64,000 bases of DNA from Tipula vernalis (lineage: Eukaryota > Arthropoda > Insecta > Diptera > Tipulidae), in the NCBI GenBank assembly GCA_958295665.1, contig OY282559.1, forward strand, positions 132,659,241 to 132,723,240, read 5' to 3'. The first letter of the stretch is position 1; every line of letters starts with the position of its first letter. Of this stretch, positions 11,304 to 24,275 are shown piece after piece. Position numbers and translations under genes: made by a program. The notes under the pieces were generated by a model. That model was given only the letters and a program-made list of their open reading frames with translations. It was not told the origin of the DNA and made no database searches.

Positions 11304-12784
11304 TATTTCTGTGCTTATTAATTAATAATTTAGCGCGAGGGTTATTTGGTTTTTCAAAATTTGATACCGCGGATTTAGTTTAAATTAGAAATGAAATAAT
11401 TTCGCCACACAAAATTTCCCGCGAAATTAATCGGTTAGCTATAACGTCGTACCTTTACGAAAAAGTATAAGGCTGCGAACCAATATTCAGGGTAAATACA
11501 CTAAGTTCGATGAAAGTATTTACTTTTCTATAAAGAAGGGTGACCCAATAAAAGCAACAAGTGTCTGTCGTTTAGATTATTAACTCTTTATTAGGAAAAT
11601 ATCCGAGTTTTAATCGAAATGGACGATAAAGTTGACTTTTACGTAATAAGTGATTCACCCGAGAATTGGTTTGCAGCCTAAGAACACAAAACAAAACTGA
11701 ATTAATTGCGTGTGACAAAGGGATAATTTAAGAAATGTTGATGTTGCGATTAATTTCGCCATACTCATTTTCGGATAAATTAAACCGGCCGATTTATTTT
11801 GCATTATTCTTCAGTTACAACACAGACAAATATTTAACTAATAAAAATATTACGTTTGGTTGAGGTTGTTACCTCCAAAAATACCTAAGAGATATCTGTA
11901 GAGTTGCATGCATTGCTGCAAGCGAATTTATTTTAAACATTTGTAATAATAATTAACATTTTTATAATAATTAGTTGCAAATTAAAATGTCCGCTTCACG
12001 AAAGCTGCCACTTACGATTGGCCGATTTTCACAAAAATCCACTGGGCCTGCCAATTTAAAAAAAAAACAAAAATAAATTTAATATGGATTCAATTCGATT
12101 AACATTTGCGTATATTTTCAAATTCGTTTTGAAAAAAATTCCACTCAAAATACCGTTATTTCTCCAGATACAAACTACAGTAAAACCTCACTTTAACGGA
12201 CACTTACGTAACTAAAAACCGAAGTGTTGAGGTCATCATTTTGGCCCTAGATATTTACCATAATCAACATTTTATCAATAAAATTCTCCATAACTGTATT
12301 TTTTACATCATATTTAGTAAGATTTGTTTTCGAAAGCAAGAAAAATAATTAAATTTCACTAGATCCAAATTAATTATTAAAAGGACATTATTTTAATTAT
12401 TTACTAAAATGTTTGATCACTCCAATTTGAGCATTACCTCATTCATAATAGAATATACCAGTATTACTATTATACGAAAATCTAATAATTTAAAAAAACT
12501 GCCTGTTTCTGTATACTTGTTATCTTATAAGATCAGTAAAACCATTTACTATGTTGACCTATAAATATAGCCCTTCGCGTTTGCAGACTTATCATGCATC
12601 TTTGGGAATCTTAAATTCGGGATTCGGCAAATGAGGTGACAATTAGATTTATTAGTCATTTTTAAATATCATCTTAGTTTTTAACTTATACTGAAATAAT
12701 TCATTTATTAAATTTGCATTCGAAATTGTCAGGTTACAAACATAAAATAATCGACGCGGTTCGTTCTTGGGCAAGTAAATATAA
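11304..12784. other. AT-rich noncoding stretch
   Basis: No gene or element with ends. A segment at 12173-12215 (cagtaaaacctcac, taacggacac) matches in reverse a motif at 52567-52645 beside the modular family (tgtccgtt, gtgaggt, tccgttaaactgagg), which suggests a shared repeat end. Confidence 0.35.
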
Positions 12785-12879
12785 AATATAAAGGGCAGAA
12801 ACCTCACGAGGTGATCAGAACTTCGGTCTGTATTACTTACGTTTGTGAGATTATGTCAAGTCAACTCAAACTAACTCCC

Positions 12880-13135
12880 GAATCAATCAATCCCTACATA
12901 ACTGAACTCCTTAATCACTTACTCAATTTAACCTTAATCTCCAACTGAACCGCTTAATCCCTTTATGATCTAACCTCAATATCAAACTCTATTTCCAACT
13001 CAACCTCGAATTCAATCGCAAAATCAACTTCTAACCCTACCCTCAACTTAACCCCAAATCAACTTTCAACTCAACACTCAACTCAATCTCCAACTTAACC
13101 CCAAACTTGCTCCTCAACTCCAACTTCTCCTCAGC
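12880..13135 (+). repeat. CAACTC-rich pyrimidine-biased array
   Basis: Degenerate tandem repeats of a 6-12 base unit near caactcaacccc. The plus strand is almost free of G, a strong strand asymmetry. Further blocks are at 14155-14400 and 14745-14950. The complement, gttgag-rich, occurs at 23690-23895, 52300-52560, 53345-53665 and 54725-55090. Confidence 0.7.
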
Positions 13136-13194
13136 TCCAAATTTGTAATGACGCACACGGTTGTTGTCGTTCTTATCCCTGATTTTTAAATAAA

Positions 13195-13930
13195 TTTCGC
13201 TCCCTTCAGAGAATATAATTATTTTAGAATCCCATTTCCAACGCATATGTCAAATTTCATAATAATTGTTTGAGAAATAGGCAAGTTCCATCGTACTTGG
13301 CCATATTCCAGAACTTCATCCAAATACTATTTTAGAATCCCATTTCCAATCCACATATCAAATTTCATCATAATCGGTTGATAAATAGACAAGGATGCTC
13401 ATATTTTTCTATATTCTAGAACTTCATCCAAAATTCATTTTAGAATCCCATTTGCAATGTGCAAGCCGAATTTTATCATAATTGATTAACAAATAGGCAA
13501 GTTCCATAGAATTGAAGTGCATTGTTGAGACATAGGCTAGTTCCATCATACTTGGCCATATTCCAGAACTTCATCCAAAAATCATTTTAGAATCCTATTT
13601 CAAATGCACATATCAAATTTCATCATAACCGGTTGATAAATGGACAAGTTCCCTCATAATTTTCCATATTCCAGAACTTCATCCAAAAATCATTTCAAAA
13701 TCCCATTTCCAATGTGCAAGCCGAATTTCATCATAATTGATTAACAAATAGGCAAGTTCCATAGAATGGAAATCTAGAATCCCATTTCCAACACATATAT
13801 CAAATTTCACCATAATCGGTTGAGAACTAGGCAAGTTCCATCATACTTTTCCATATTCCAGCACTTCATCCAAAAATCATTTTAGAATCCCATTTCCAAC
13901 GCGGAAGTCATATTTCATTAAAATCAGTTA
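13195..13930 (+). repeat. 108-bp tandem repeat array
   Basis: About six to seven diverged units, some truncated. Order in each: atttcatcataatcggttga, gaaataggcaagttcc, catacttggccatattcc, agaacttcatcc, attttagaatcccatttcc. The 108-base period was counted between equivalent sites in the reverse copies at 52801 and 52909. A shorter array of two units lies at 14460-14690. Confidence 0.8.
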
Positions 13931-14984
13931 AGAAATAGATAAGTTGGCCATTCATTTAATTTGCTAAAGATTTAATTTGAAATGTAAAAGTTTCAATTTG
14001 AGGTTTGAGATATTAACAGTGACCTTTCTTAAGTCTTAAACAATATTTGTGTAAGGTTCGGTTCAAATCGGTCAAGTCGTGTGGATTTGTTTAAATATCA
14101 AACACATATGCTGTACTTACATACAAACACTCCCTTTATTTTATAGATTGCTCAACCGCTCACTAAACACTGGTACAACACCATCTCAACCCCAATTCAA
14201 ACGGCAAGTGGCCCCCAACTAAACCCTTAACCCAACCCCCAACTCTCTTTCAACTCAATCCTCAAACCAGCATATATACAAATTGGTCAACTGCTCACTA
14301 AATCTTAACCCAACCCCAACTCAACTCCAATTCAACTTGAACCCAACCCGCAAATTTACCCCTAACTTAACCTTCAACTCAACTCCAAACTCAATAGCCA
14401 AATATAAAGGGCTGAAACCTAATAAGGTGATCAAAACTTCGGTCTTCATTAATTCAATTCAAAAATCATTTTAAAATCCAATTTCCAACTCACATGTCAA
14501 ATTTTATCATATTCGGTTGAGAAATATGCCAGTTCCATCAAACTTGGCCATATTCCAGAACTTTATCCAAAAATCATTTTAAAATTTCATTTCCAATGCA
14601 CAAGCCGAATTTCATCATAATAGGTTGAGAAATAGGCAAGTTCCCTCATACTTGGCCATATTCCAGAACATAATCTAAAAATCATACACATATTTTCTAC
14701 ATACATACAAATACTCACTTATATAGATTGCCCAACTGCTCACTAAACACTAATTTAGCCCCAACTCAACCCCAATTCAACCCGCAAACGGCATCCAACT
14801 CAAGCCTGTACCCAAACGCAAACTCTCTTTCAATTCAATCCGCAAACCACCATATATAAAAATTAGCCAACTGCTCACTAAATCTTAATCCAACCCCAAC
14901 TTAAGTCCAACTCAACTTCAACTCAACTTCAACTCAACCCCACATTCAATGCCCAACTCAATATTCAAACCAGCATCTATAAAA

Positions 14985-15300
14985 AAATTGGAAAATATTT
15001 CTATAATCAGGTATTTTGGGGCAATTCGTATGGCAAGTACCCGATGCTTTTGACGCACAGGTTCCAAAAGCTTTTCAAATCTCGGCATTGACCATAGAAA
15101 CAGAGTGGCAAAAAAAATTATAAATCGAACAAGCCGTTCTCGAGATACCATGGGTACAGGCATACAGACATCCAGACAGACGGACGGACATTTTTTTCTG
15201 CTTTTTTAGATTCAGGGACTTTCAAAATGTCGAGAAAAGTAGTTTTGGACCAACCAAATTTTTGATCATTTTTGACAGGATTTCAATACTTTGGTCATTT
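14985..15300 (+). repeat. Terminal module of the modular family
   Basis: Contains caattcgtatggcaagtac, a (gacagacg)-like simple tract and the closing ggatttcaatactttggtc. The first part reappears inverted at 52228-52275 and the last inverted at 49889-49945, which defines the end of the family on two independent copies. Confidence 0.6.
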
Positions 15301-15569
15301 TAGATAAGTGATGTAGAACTCCTCAAATTAGAATTACATTGATTTTTTTCCGGCTTTTTATAGACAAATATATTAATTTGTCTTGTATGATTCTAAATTA
15401 GAATTTCAGTAAAAAACTCGATTTAAGGGACCACACCATTGAGACAATTCGGATTTAAGGGATACAATATTTTTTATTATTTATGCTATTTCAGACTATA
15501 TGGGTCGCTTTTGGTTAAAAACAGATTGATTTTCGGGAAAATGGCCTGTTATAAAAGGCCTTGGCTGTT

Positions 15570-15960
15570 TTTTAACTACCTACGACGAAATTCGACATGT
15601 AAAAATTATTTTTAGAAGACGTTCTAAAATATAGCCAGTTCCGAAAGATCTTCGTAATTTCTCAGCCGATTGTGATATATGCTTACGTTACGGTGCAGTT
15701 CAACAAGTACGATGGAAATGATATTCTAAGATGATTTTTTGAAGAAGATCTGGAATAAAGCCAATTAAGAAGGAACTTGGTAATTTAAGCCGTGTTTTTC
15801 ATGAGAACTGCACTAGAACTCGATAAACTTTAAATTCGTTTTATTCTTTGTAAACCGAATAAAAATAAATTCATAAAGCGCGAAAAATCATTTAAGAATC
15901 CCATTTCCATCGTACATGCATATGTCGGATTTCATCATAATCCAATTAGCCGTGCTCGTT
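15570..15960. repeat. 108-bp family fragments in both orientations
   Basis: 15570-15790 holds units in the reverse sense (ctaccgac-like gacgaaattcgacatg, ttctaaaatatagcc), then 15885-15960 holds one in the forward sense (atcccatttccatcg, cggatttcatcataat). Confidence 0.55.
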
Positions 15961-17129
15961 TCTAATTGGCCGTATTCAAGAAATTCATTTTGTTTTTTAC
16001 CCAATACCGAAAGTCAAGATAATTCTATCTTGACTTTCCCAGATAATCTGACAAATCATAGATAATAAAAATTAAGAAAATTCGTCTCGTAAATTCGAAT
16101 ACTTTCCATTAAATCGAAATAACAGTTACCAGAATATTATAAAAAATTCATACGGATTGAAACTGATTACGGAGATTTCGAATTTGAGAACTTAAAAGGG
16201 CATAACTCGGCTTATGCCATTATGAATTGTGGCCACAGATGTATTTTTTGTTTTTATTTTGTTTTTCCATTTTGTATCAGTTCGTTCTCGCAATAAGGGA
16301 ATCCCATTTCCTGTCTGTTGTTGATCGAAATTTTGTTCTGGTTTCCGATCTCTGGAACCTACATGTTTGTCCATGATTTCGAATGGACACAGAACAGTGT
16401 TTGACCATGAATGAAATTAAATTATAAACCATTTTTCTGATCTAAACCGCTAAATTATAATACCAATCGCCTTTTGTTTTCAATAATTGTGAAATCATAT
16501 CAATTTCAACAATCCAACTAACTAAATCAATTTTTATTGTATGCTTTCCATGACAGGTAATTAAAATGCAATATTTTAATTTACACCTCTGTTTTGGATA
16601 CTCGAACGTAAAATATTGTTTTTTTTCTTCTAAATTAGCATATCAACCAAACCAATAACAAATAAATTTGTTGTGTGCACTAAAATATATAAAGTGAACG
16701 TACTTTGAAATTTAAATATCAAAAAAATTTAAACAAAAAAAATTGTGAAACGCAAATTTTTTATTACAAATTTAGCAGACATTTGATAATTTAATATCAC
16801 GCGCGCATAAACAAATCTTAAGAAATTCATTGTCATTTTGTTTGCCATTTTTCGTTTTTTTTTTTTTTTGTTTTTTTTTGTTGTTGTGTGCGTCTTAAAT
16901 TTTATACCGCTTCGCTTAGTTCGTGCTATTATCATCATGTGATGTAACATCATTTTCAGCGCAAAAAGACAATAATCTCTTCATACATTCTGCAAATAAA
17001 TAAAAAACAAGACAAAAAAAAAACAGTTTTAGGTTATGCGGTTATGTTGACATACAAAAGATAAATGTTCGCGTTTTTTTCTGTTTTTTTTTTTGTTAGA
17101 AATCACGCGATGTTGAAAATCAGTGCAGT

Positions 17130-17256
17130 ATTTTTGTTTTGACAGTTTTTAATTTATCAGCTGTTGAATTTATAGTTTCATGAAATATTTTACATAAATA
17201 TAGTCGAATCAATCATTTACGTGGTTGATTGTGTCGCGAACATAAGGTGAGTAAAT
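17130..17256 (+). promoter_or_regulatory. Possible 5' noncoding exon end and donor
   Basis: cataag|gtgagt at 17241-17252 is a full consensus donor on the + strand. The 500 bases to its left carry no recognisable repeat, unlike most of the window. It could end an alternative 5' noncoding exon of the Fur2-like gene. There is no transcript support, and single consensus donors occur by chance. Confidence 0.22.
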
Positions 17257-18395
17257 TAAATATGTTTTGGTGTATTCGGGAGATAAAAAAAAATGTGAAA
17301 CTTGTCTCTGTGTATTTATAAACCAAAAAAAAAAAAAAATGTTCAATATCGATTATCGTAAAATCGCACACCGCGAAAAAATCAATGATATTCCCATTAC
17401 ATACACATAATAAATCTAGAGATTTTCCCGCAACACTATACCTCCTCTATAGAAAAATGTTCATAAAAAAACGTAATTTAATTTTATTTTCATCTCTCAC
17501 TCTTTGCCTGATTAAATTGATATGGGATTAATTTTGCTCTGCACATTTTATTTACCGTCTGTTTTCGATTTTAGTAGCATTGTATACAGGCGTACCCAGT
17601 ATATCGACAATTCGTCTGCAAAATATTCCATTTGGAACTTACCAAACTTATTTTTATTTATTGTGGAACATATATGAAATGTTGTGGAACTTGTGTTTAA
17701 CAAGTTTGAACAACACATCGCCGTTTTAGCAAAAAAAGGGTTGTGTTCATCTCTCTCATTCTCTTTTTCTTTTCCTAATTAAATTTATATGGAAACAAAA
17801 TTCCCTAGCTGATTGTTTTTGTGGAACATCATTCATTTTTCCAAATTAATATTTTTTATAGTTTTGCTGTCTTCGGAAGGTAGGGTGCACTCATTCCTTG
17901 AATTCCTCACAACTCAAAACAAGAATATTGCTGGATTGAGGGCATGTTGTCTTTTTTGTGGAAACTATCTTTACAATAAGTAAAGTAAACTTAAAACAAA
18001 AACGGAACAGTCTACTACCGCGTAAGTAGACTTCCATTTCTGAATAAATTTGGGTAACACACACAACGCTGAATGAGGTATTCATGTATTTATAAAGATA
18101 ACGGTGTTTTAATCAAACACCTCAATTGATTTTCTATTTTTTTTTTGTTTGTGCCGTCTAATCCAAATACCATATACACACTCCCTATATTTTATAACCA
18201 CAGATAGCTGCCCACGTTACAATATTACGACTTGTTGTATATACTATAAATGACACAAATTGATTGTTCGAAATTTTTATCTCGTTTAATTTCTTTTCGT
18301 TTTTAATTGAGGTTCGAATTGTCGAAAAGGTTAAATTCTTTCGAAGATAAATTTCTGGCATTTAACTTTTTTTTCTCTCGTACATGTACATGATC

Positions 18396-18420
18396 TTAAT
18401 TTTTCTTCTTAGGTAATGTA
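18396..18420 (+). promoter_or_regulatory. Weaker acceptor-donor juxtaposition
   Basis: A pyrimidine-rich run (atttttcttctt) ends in AG at 18411-18412 and is followed directly by gtaatg. The layout is that of a recursive splice site on the + strand, but the donor is poor (GTAATG rather than GTAAGT). Confidence 0.2.
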
Positions 18421-21400
18421 CCATGCTAGTGAAGGTATTTTCGATTTATTTATTTTTATGTTGTTTTTGTTTTTATTTTAATTGAAAAATTAGTTTTTCC
18501 TTTATGGTATTTTCTTTAATTTTTTTATTTTATTTTTTATTATTACTTCGTGTTATTTTTGTATATTATCGTAATAGTTGGAAAGGGCGTGGAGGGGGGC
18601 TTGCTGTGCTTTCATTGAGAAACATATACATTAAATGGTAATTATAATTACCTAACATTAATCCGAAGTTGGTGAAAATTTCTGTGTCTGTGCCTGTGTA
18701 GAAATTATGTTTAATTACAAATTGCTTTTAATATCTAAAGAATTATTGCTTTATGGAGTATTACAGCACTAAACTCGTAAAATTAGGTTCGAGTAATATC
18801 TAAGTAGTTTTTGAATCTTCGAAATAATTTGTATTTTATGAACCTACATAATTATGTAGCGAAATATTTTAAAGTGTTGCGGAAATCGTGTTGAATTTTT
18901 ATTATGTACTTGTAATATCCGTAAAATTATTAATGAATAGTAATTAAAAATTAATACTGCGATTTTTACGATTTTTGTATATCACGTGCAAGCAATGGGA
19001 TTTAATTTTATATTATTGTGTTGTGTGATTATCAACGGGGGATTGTGGGCTGTCATCAGCTGGATGTTTACCCAAAGAACCTTGAACTGTCAATACACGG
19101 CTCGCTCTTTTACTATAAGGAAAACTAAATGGTTTTTATTATAAAAATAAAAGTGCTACCTGTTTGACCCATATATTTTGTAAAGTAACTATTAATTTAA
19201 CTACTTTACTAACAACATATCAAATAGTGGTCTCTTCACAGTCAATAATCAAAGTAAAGCCGAATCAATACATTCTAATCCTGTTTTAATGATTTATTCA
19301 TATTCATGTCAAAATACATTTCGGTCTCTATACACACATATCAAAATAAGCATTTGGATGACACAACCATGTACAATCTTACACGATATATTCACATAAC
19401 AACCACTTGAATAAAATTATTGTGAACATCTATCTATATCTGTATACAGAAATCTTCTAAATTACAATTTCTAATTTTTTCGAAACAAAAACAAGAGAAA
19501 GCAAAAAAAAAAAAAAAACTTCTCGTTGTATATTCGCATATTTTTACCCAAAGTCGTTACGAAAATTGCTCACATGTCCTTGAATATGGATTTATCAAGC
19601 TTTTCAAATAAAATATCGAATGAGCAGATGTATTCCGAAAGGGCGTTCACACTCACACAATTTGGCAATAACTTTTCATTCGTCCTAATAAATTTATATA
19701 TCCATCTTATGTATGTATATGTGTATGTAAGACTGATAATAATGATGAAGGATATATTATTATATACGAAACGTATATAATGAATCCTTTTTAAATTTCA
19801 GCTAAGAGATATAACGATATAACTTCATATCTCATTATCTAATTTTCTCGTTTCACATTTTTTTTGTTTTGTTCCTTGTAGAACAACCTTCTAATACCTT
19901 TTCTATGTCTTGTAATAATTTTTATTTTATTTTTTTTCTTGTGCTTTTATCTTCATTATATCTCTGAACTTTTATTTTTTTTTTTTTTTTTGGGTGAGTG
20001 TGTGTTTTATAATAGTAGATTCAATGATGTTGATAATAATTTAGTTTTCCTTGTGTTGTTTCAGATGAGGGGGGAAGTTGAGCCAAGAAGAGAGTGTTTA
20101 GGGAAAAACTTTTTTTTTTTTTTTCTTCGGTGTTTTCATTTTTTTAATGTAACATAAGAAAACGATGATAACGAATCTTCCTACTAAATCGGTTGTAATG
20201 CTGATGGTGATGATGATAATGATGAGATATTCAGCCACGTGTGCTAATAGAGTATATCTTGCTTGCCTAATTCTTTATTTTTTGTTTTTTATTTTTTGGT
20301 TTGTGTGAGCGTTCTTTCTGTTTGAGGTGGTGTAGTTGAGACTTTAAGTAATTATCTTTAAGTACAAGCTATTATTAAAATGTCTCGAAAGTATTAAAGT
20401 TCAAATGAATTAAAGGGAGTTCGTTAGATAAAGAAAAATCTTGTCTGTAAATTTTTAAGCTACGAATTTAGATGAATAATTTAATTCGATTAAATATTTA
20501 AGAAGATCATTTTATACCAGACAGCGAAACAACAATTCGAAATATGTATTTAAGCGTTTTAATATTTATTTAATGTACAAATCTAATTATTATGCGACGC
20601 TGCCGACAATTGTTTCAAATAAATAATTTATTTTTTATTTTTTGATAAAATTTCTATGTTTACTCGCGGGCACCGAGTTTAACGAACTTACATTCGCATC
20701 TTGTCTTTTTAAAAATAAATTCGCGTTAAACAAAACAAAACAAAAAAATTGTTTAATAAAATAAACAATACATAAATATGTTTACTCGTAAAATAAGAAA
20801 ATTCGTTTAACCGTATATTCAACACATTTTTATGTGTATGCGCGCGGGTGGGTGCCAACGTAATTTTCTCGATGTCATCGACGTCGCCAAAACACAAACG
20901 AAATCGTGTAGAATAATTTATCAATAATCTAAATGATTTGTAAATTTACTATAAAACGGTTTGTTTTCGACATATTGTGGATAATTAATTTAGCGCTGTG
21001 ATTACTAACTCATTTGGCATTGAGCTAAATTTATTCTTTTGTAAATATTTAAGATGATCACTCGCGAAATCATATACAATTTATAGTGGCGAATATACCA
21101 TTGACTTACTTTTCGGTGTTATCAAATATAAAAGATATTGCCGCGACTTTCACTTTAATCTTATGGATCTTTTAAATTCTATAGACAAAACAACTAATTA
21201 AGCAAAAAAAAAAAACAAAAATTTCACCGTTCCGGTTATAGATTTGATTAAGCAAAAATAAGATCATAAGTTTGATTTAGATGTTTACAAAAAAAAACGA
21301 AAAACGCAAATTAACAATTTTTGTGTAAAGTTGATAAATGGTCGACCTCCCTTATTGTTTACTATTGAATTTTTGGTCCACCTGTCTCATTAGGCAATAC

Positions 21401-21755
21401 ACAATAATTTACTGCCTACCGAATTTTTAGTGTTTAAAATACGTACCGACAACCTCTTGGTCCCATAGACGTAAGGAATTTTTAAAAAATTAATCAGAAA
21501 AAATTGTCCACGTTAAATATTATGACCTAATAAAACCAACAAAATATACAGCTCCGGATAGTGTCAAATAATTAGTTTAGACTGTGTGCTCTGTGGGGTT
21601 GAATTCAAAAATTTGGTATGCCCAAGCAAACCATAAATTATTTGTTTTTGTGTGCTTCTGGCAGTAAATATCAAAGTTTCCAAACAGTTCATTATATATC
21701 TGTGTATCTGATTTACCTGTTTGTCCTATATATAATTTTTAGATCTGGCATAAAA

Positions 21756-22928
21756 TGTTGTCAACATCTTGTATTGGGTGCTTAGTCTTATGAGCCAAAT
21801 TGCCGTTGTTACGTATTTGTCTATTTGAGGGTTTGGAATCGGATCCGCACTTGAATCCGCTCCGGTTCAGGTTTCTTTTTTCATATTATTGTGGACCCGG
21901 ACACAAAAGTTTAGCTGAGTTAAACTTTTATTGAATCTATCAAAGTTGGATAACAAGAACCTGTTTCAAGGTTCGCCCACAGTAAATATCTATCTAAATC
22001 AAGTTAATTAGCTGTATTTAATAAGAAAAATTAGAAGTGTGAAATGTAATCCCTCCTTTGCTTTTTGTATAATATTTTGACACTTATGTAAACAACAACG
22101 AAGTTAGATAATAATTTCATTAATTTAGTAGAAATTTTATGATAATTGCGCTAATTAGTAGTCAACAGTTGTCATTAAAATTAACCAAAAATACTTGATT
22201 TATAATTCTATTGTAATTACTTCAACTAGTTATTTATAGATGTCACTAATTTTGTACCATAATGTTACGTTTTGGCCTTGTCACTCAAGGTTCGTATCAC
22301 TGGATTGTGAATAATACAAAATCAATTTAATTTATCTCCAACGAATTTATTTATTTCAAACAAGAATTAGTACAACACAGTTTATCAATAAAAAAAATTC
22401 ACAAAACCACTTTAAATAATTTTTACACAATTTTACTATTCACTTATAATTTTTATTTCGCACTACAACATTTTTTAAATCACTTTTTAATTACTTTTTG
22501 ATCTTCACGCTGTCGCTTTCCAAATATTACTAATCCAATTCGACTTCGTTCGCCTTTTTATATACACAAACCAAACTTCTAGAAAGCTCATGATTTTTCT
22601 AGTTAGAATAGTGTAGAACAATTTTATCATGGAAAATTCCATTTAGAACAGTTTAACATTGAGCTATTAACTTTAACTTATTCTATTACACACTAGGTGT
22701 CACCGTCACAATAATTTGGCGGCTTAAAACTAGTCAATCAAGAATTATTTATCAAAAATTTACAAATCATTTTTTTTTAAAACATTCACATTTTGTAATT
22801 CAAAGTAAGAAGAAAATTCAGCATTAAAAATATCGAGTGTTAATCATTTATTGAATTTATTTTACAAACCACATTCATAGAATAATTATGGATAAGGAGT
22901 CAGTATAACAAGATTATCCGTAGAAACA
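21756..22928 (+). repeat. BEL/Pao LTR, copy A, interrupted by a Gypsy LTR
   Basis: LTR of the BEL/Pao element whose gag lies at 28057. The right end is firm: ...agaaaCA at 22928 followed by a primer-binding-like ttagcgcc. The left end, tgttgtcaac at 21756, is my best guess from the TG start and the match with copy B at 23256. Without the nested Gypsy LTR (22263-22710) and its 4-bp repeat it would be about 720 bp. About 100 bases of BEL 3' internal sequence (from 21657, tctggcagtaaatatc) precede it, and leader sequence follows to about 23122. Confidence 0.6.
22263..22710 (-). repeat. Solo Gypsy LTR nested in BEL LTR copy A
   Basis: A complete 448-bp LTR in minus orientation: in element sense it starts TGTGACGGTGACACC and ends CGTAACA. 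Perfect 4-bp target duplication ataa at 22259-22262 and 22711-22714. The same insertion point is occupied in BEL LTR copy B. Confidence 0.85.
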
Positions 22929-23125
22929 TTAGCGCCGAAACAGAGACCTTAAATACTTATAATTCTGACAAAGTAGCAACTAAAATCAATATGGAATTTG
23001 CAGTATTTCGAAGAATTAGAGTTAATCGTCTAACGGAAATTTTCAAGCGACACCTCGCTATTTAAGAAATGCGTGGACACTAGGCGACCATTTTGATTTC
23101 AAAAAGTATAGCGATAAGATTTGTG
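22929..23125 (+). other. BEL primer-binding site and deleted internal remnant
   Basis: Directly after the LTR comes tagcgccgaaacagagacc, which resembles the tRNA-Lys type primer-binding site (TGGCGCC...). About 180 bases of leader follow (cgacacctcgctatttaag, ggacactaggcgac), then the sequence jumps to the 3' tail of a BEL unit (tctggcagtaaatatc at 23126). Nearly all of this unit's interior is therefore missing. Confidence 0.55.
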
Positions 23126-23549
23126 GTTCTGGCAGTAAATATCAAAGATTTCCAAATGGTTCTTACATCTGTATATCTGATTTACCTGTTTGTCCTATAT
23201 ATAAAATATTTTTAGAATTCGCTGCAAATTAAAACACCCAGTGTGTGGCACAAAATGTTGTCAACATCTTGTATTGGGTGCTTAGTCTTATGAGCCAAAT
23301 TACCGTTGTTACGTATTTCGTTATTTAAGGGTTTGAAATCGGATCCGCACTAGAATTTGATTCGGTTCAGATTTTTGTTCATATTACTGTGGACCCGGAT
23401 GAAAAAGCTGGGCTGAGTTGAACTTTTATTGAATCTATCAAAGTTGGATAACAGGAACCTGTTTCAAGGTTCTCCCACAGTAAATCTTTATCTAAATCAA
23501 GTTAATTAGCTGTATCTAATTTGAAAAATTAGAAGCATGAAATGTAATG

Positions 23550-24066
23550 AAGAAATTGCCAAATTTATTGAAATTTGTGTGTTTGGGAATATTCAAATCA
23601 AAATTAAATTAAAATTGTATCGACACTCTGAAGTCAACAATAGCCATTTTCGACCGTGCTGATTTAGGGTTGATTTTAGTGTTGTCTTGAGGGTTGACTT
23701 GATGGTTGAGTTAAGGGTTTGATTTAGGGTTGAAATTGAAGATGAGTTGGGTTTGAATTGATGATTGAATTAAGGGATGAGTGGAGGGTTGATTTAGTAA
23801 TTGGGTTGTTGATTCCTTTGCGAATGAGTTGGAGATTGAGTTGGAGTTTGAGTAAAGAATTAAGGGGTTTAGTTAGGGCTTGATTTTGAATGAGTGCCGT
23901 TAAAAATCTCTTGATTTAAAAACCCACCTAAGAAAGTCATGATATTACTCATAAAATTCACTATGGCTGTCGACGCAGAGCTTCGCAGTCAAGATTGGTC
24001 CCAATTTAAAACTAAAAACAAAACAAAATTTTAATATAAAATTTAATTTTAGTAATATGATATCTA
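23550..24066 (-). mobile_element. Insert with gttgag-rich array in BEL LTR copy B
   Basis: Copy A reads straight across this position (tgtaat...cctttgctttttg at 22045-22063), so about 515 bases were gained here. The core (23690-23895) is the reverse complement of the CAACTC module of the modular family. The rest is AT-rich and unassigned. Confidence 0.55.
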
Positions 24067-24275
24067 TCCTTTGCTTTTTGTATAATATTTTGACACTTAT
24101 GTAAACAATAACGAAGATAGATAATAATTTCATTAATTTAGTAGAAATTTTATGATAATTGCGCTAATTAGTAGTCAACAGATGTCATTAAAATTAACCA
24201 AAAATACTTGATTTATAATTCAATTGTAATTACTTCAACTAGTTATTTATAGATGTCACTAATTTTGTAGCATAA

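Larger units (their letters stand above)
12785..15300 (+). mobile_element. Modular repeat family, main forward copy
   Basis: A block made of the same modules repeated: (1) a conserved motif ataaagggcagaaacct...gatcagaacttcggtct (12788-12831, again 14402-14446); (2) arrays rich in caactcaacccc; (3) arrays of a 108-bp unit; (4) one end with caattcgtatggcaagtac (about 15022), gggtacaggcatacagac and a gacagacggacgg tract (15155-15190), closing in ggatttcaatactttggtc (15280-15297). Modules 1-4 recur in opposite orientation at 49880-53720 and 54720-55175, and parts at 9.0-10.1, 15.5-15.96, 23.6-23.9 and 58.26-58.48 kb. No protein frame was recognised. Superfamily is unknown; a large nonautonomous element with internal arrays is my inference. 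Confidence 0.6.
15961..21656. other. AT-rich stretch with little repeat content; possible 5' gene region
   Basis: No coding frame with recognisable protein features. Poly-A/T tracts and simple tatgtatatgtgt near 19711 are present. This 5.7-kb stretch has noticeably fewer recognisable mobile elements than its flanks. It contains the candidate donor at 17247 and acceptor/donor-like sites at 16556-16562 (gacag|gtaatt) and 18411. It may hold promoter or noncoding exons of the Fur2-like gene; nothing in it proves that. Confidence 0.3.

Noticed and set aside
13195..13930. The 108-bp array as a CRISPR-like array
   Set aside because: Units are contiguous and diverged with no unique spacers, and the host is an insect.
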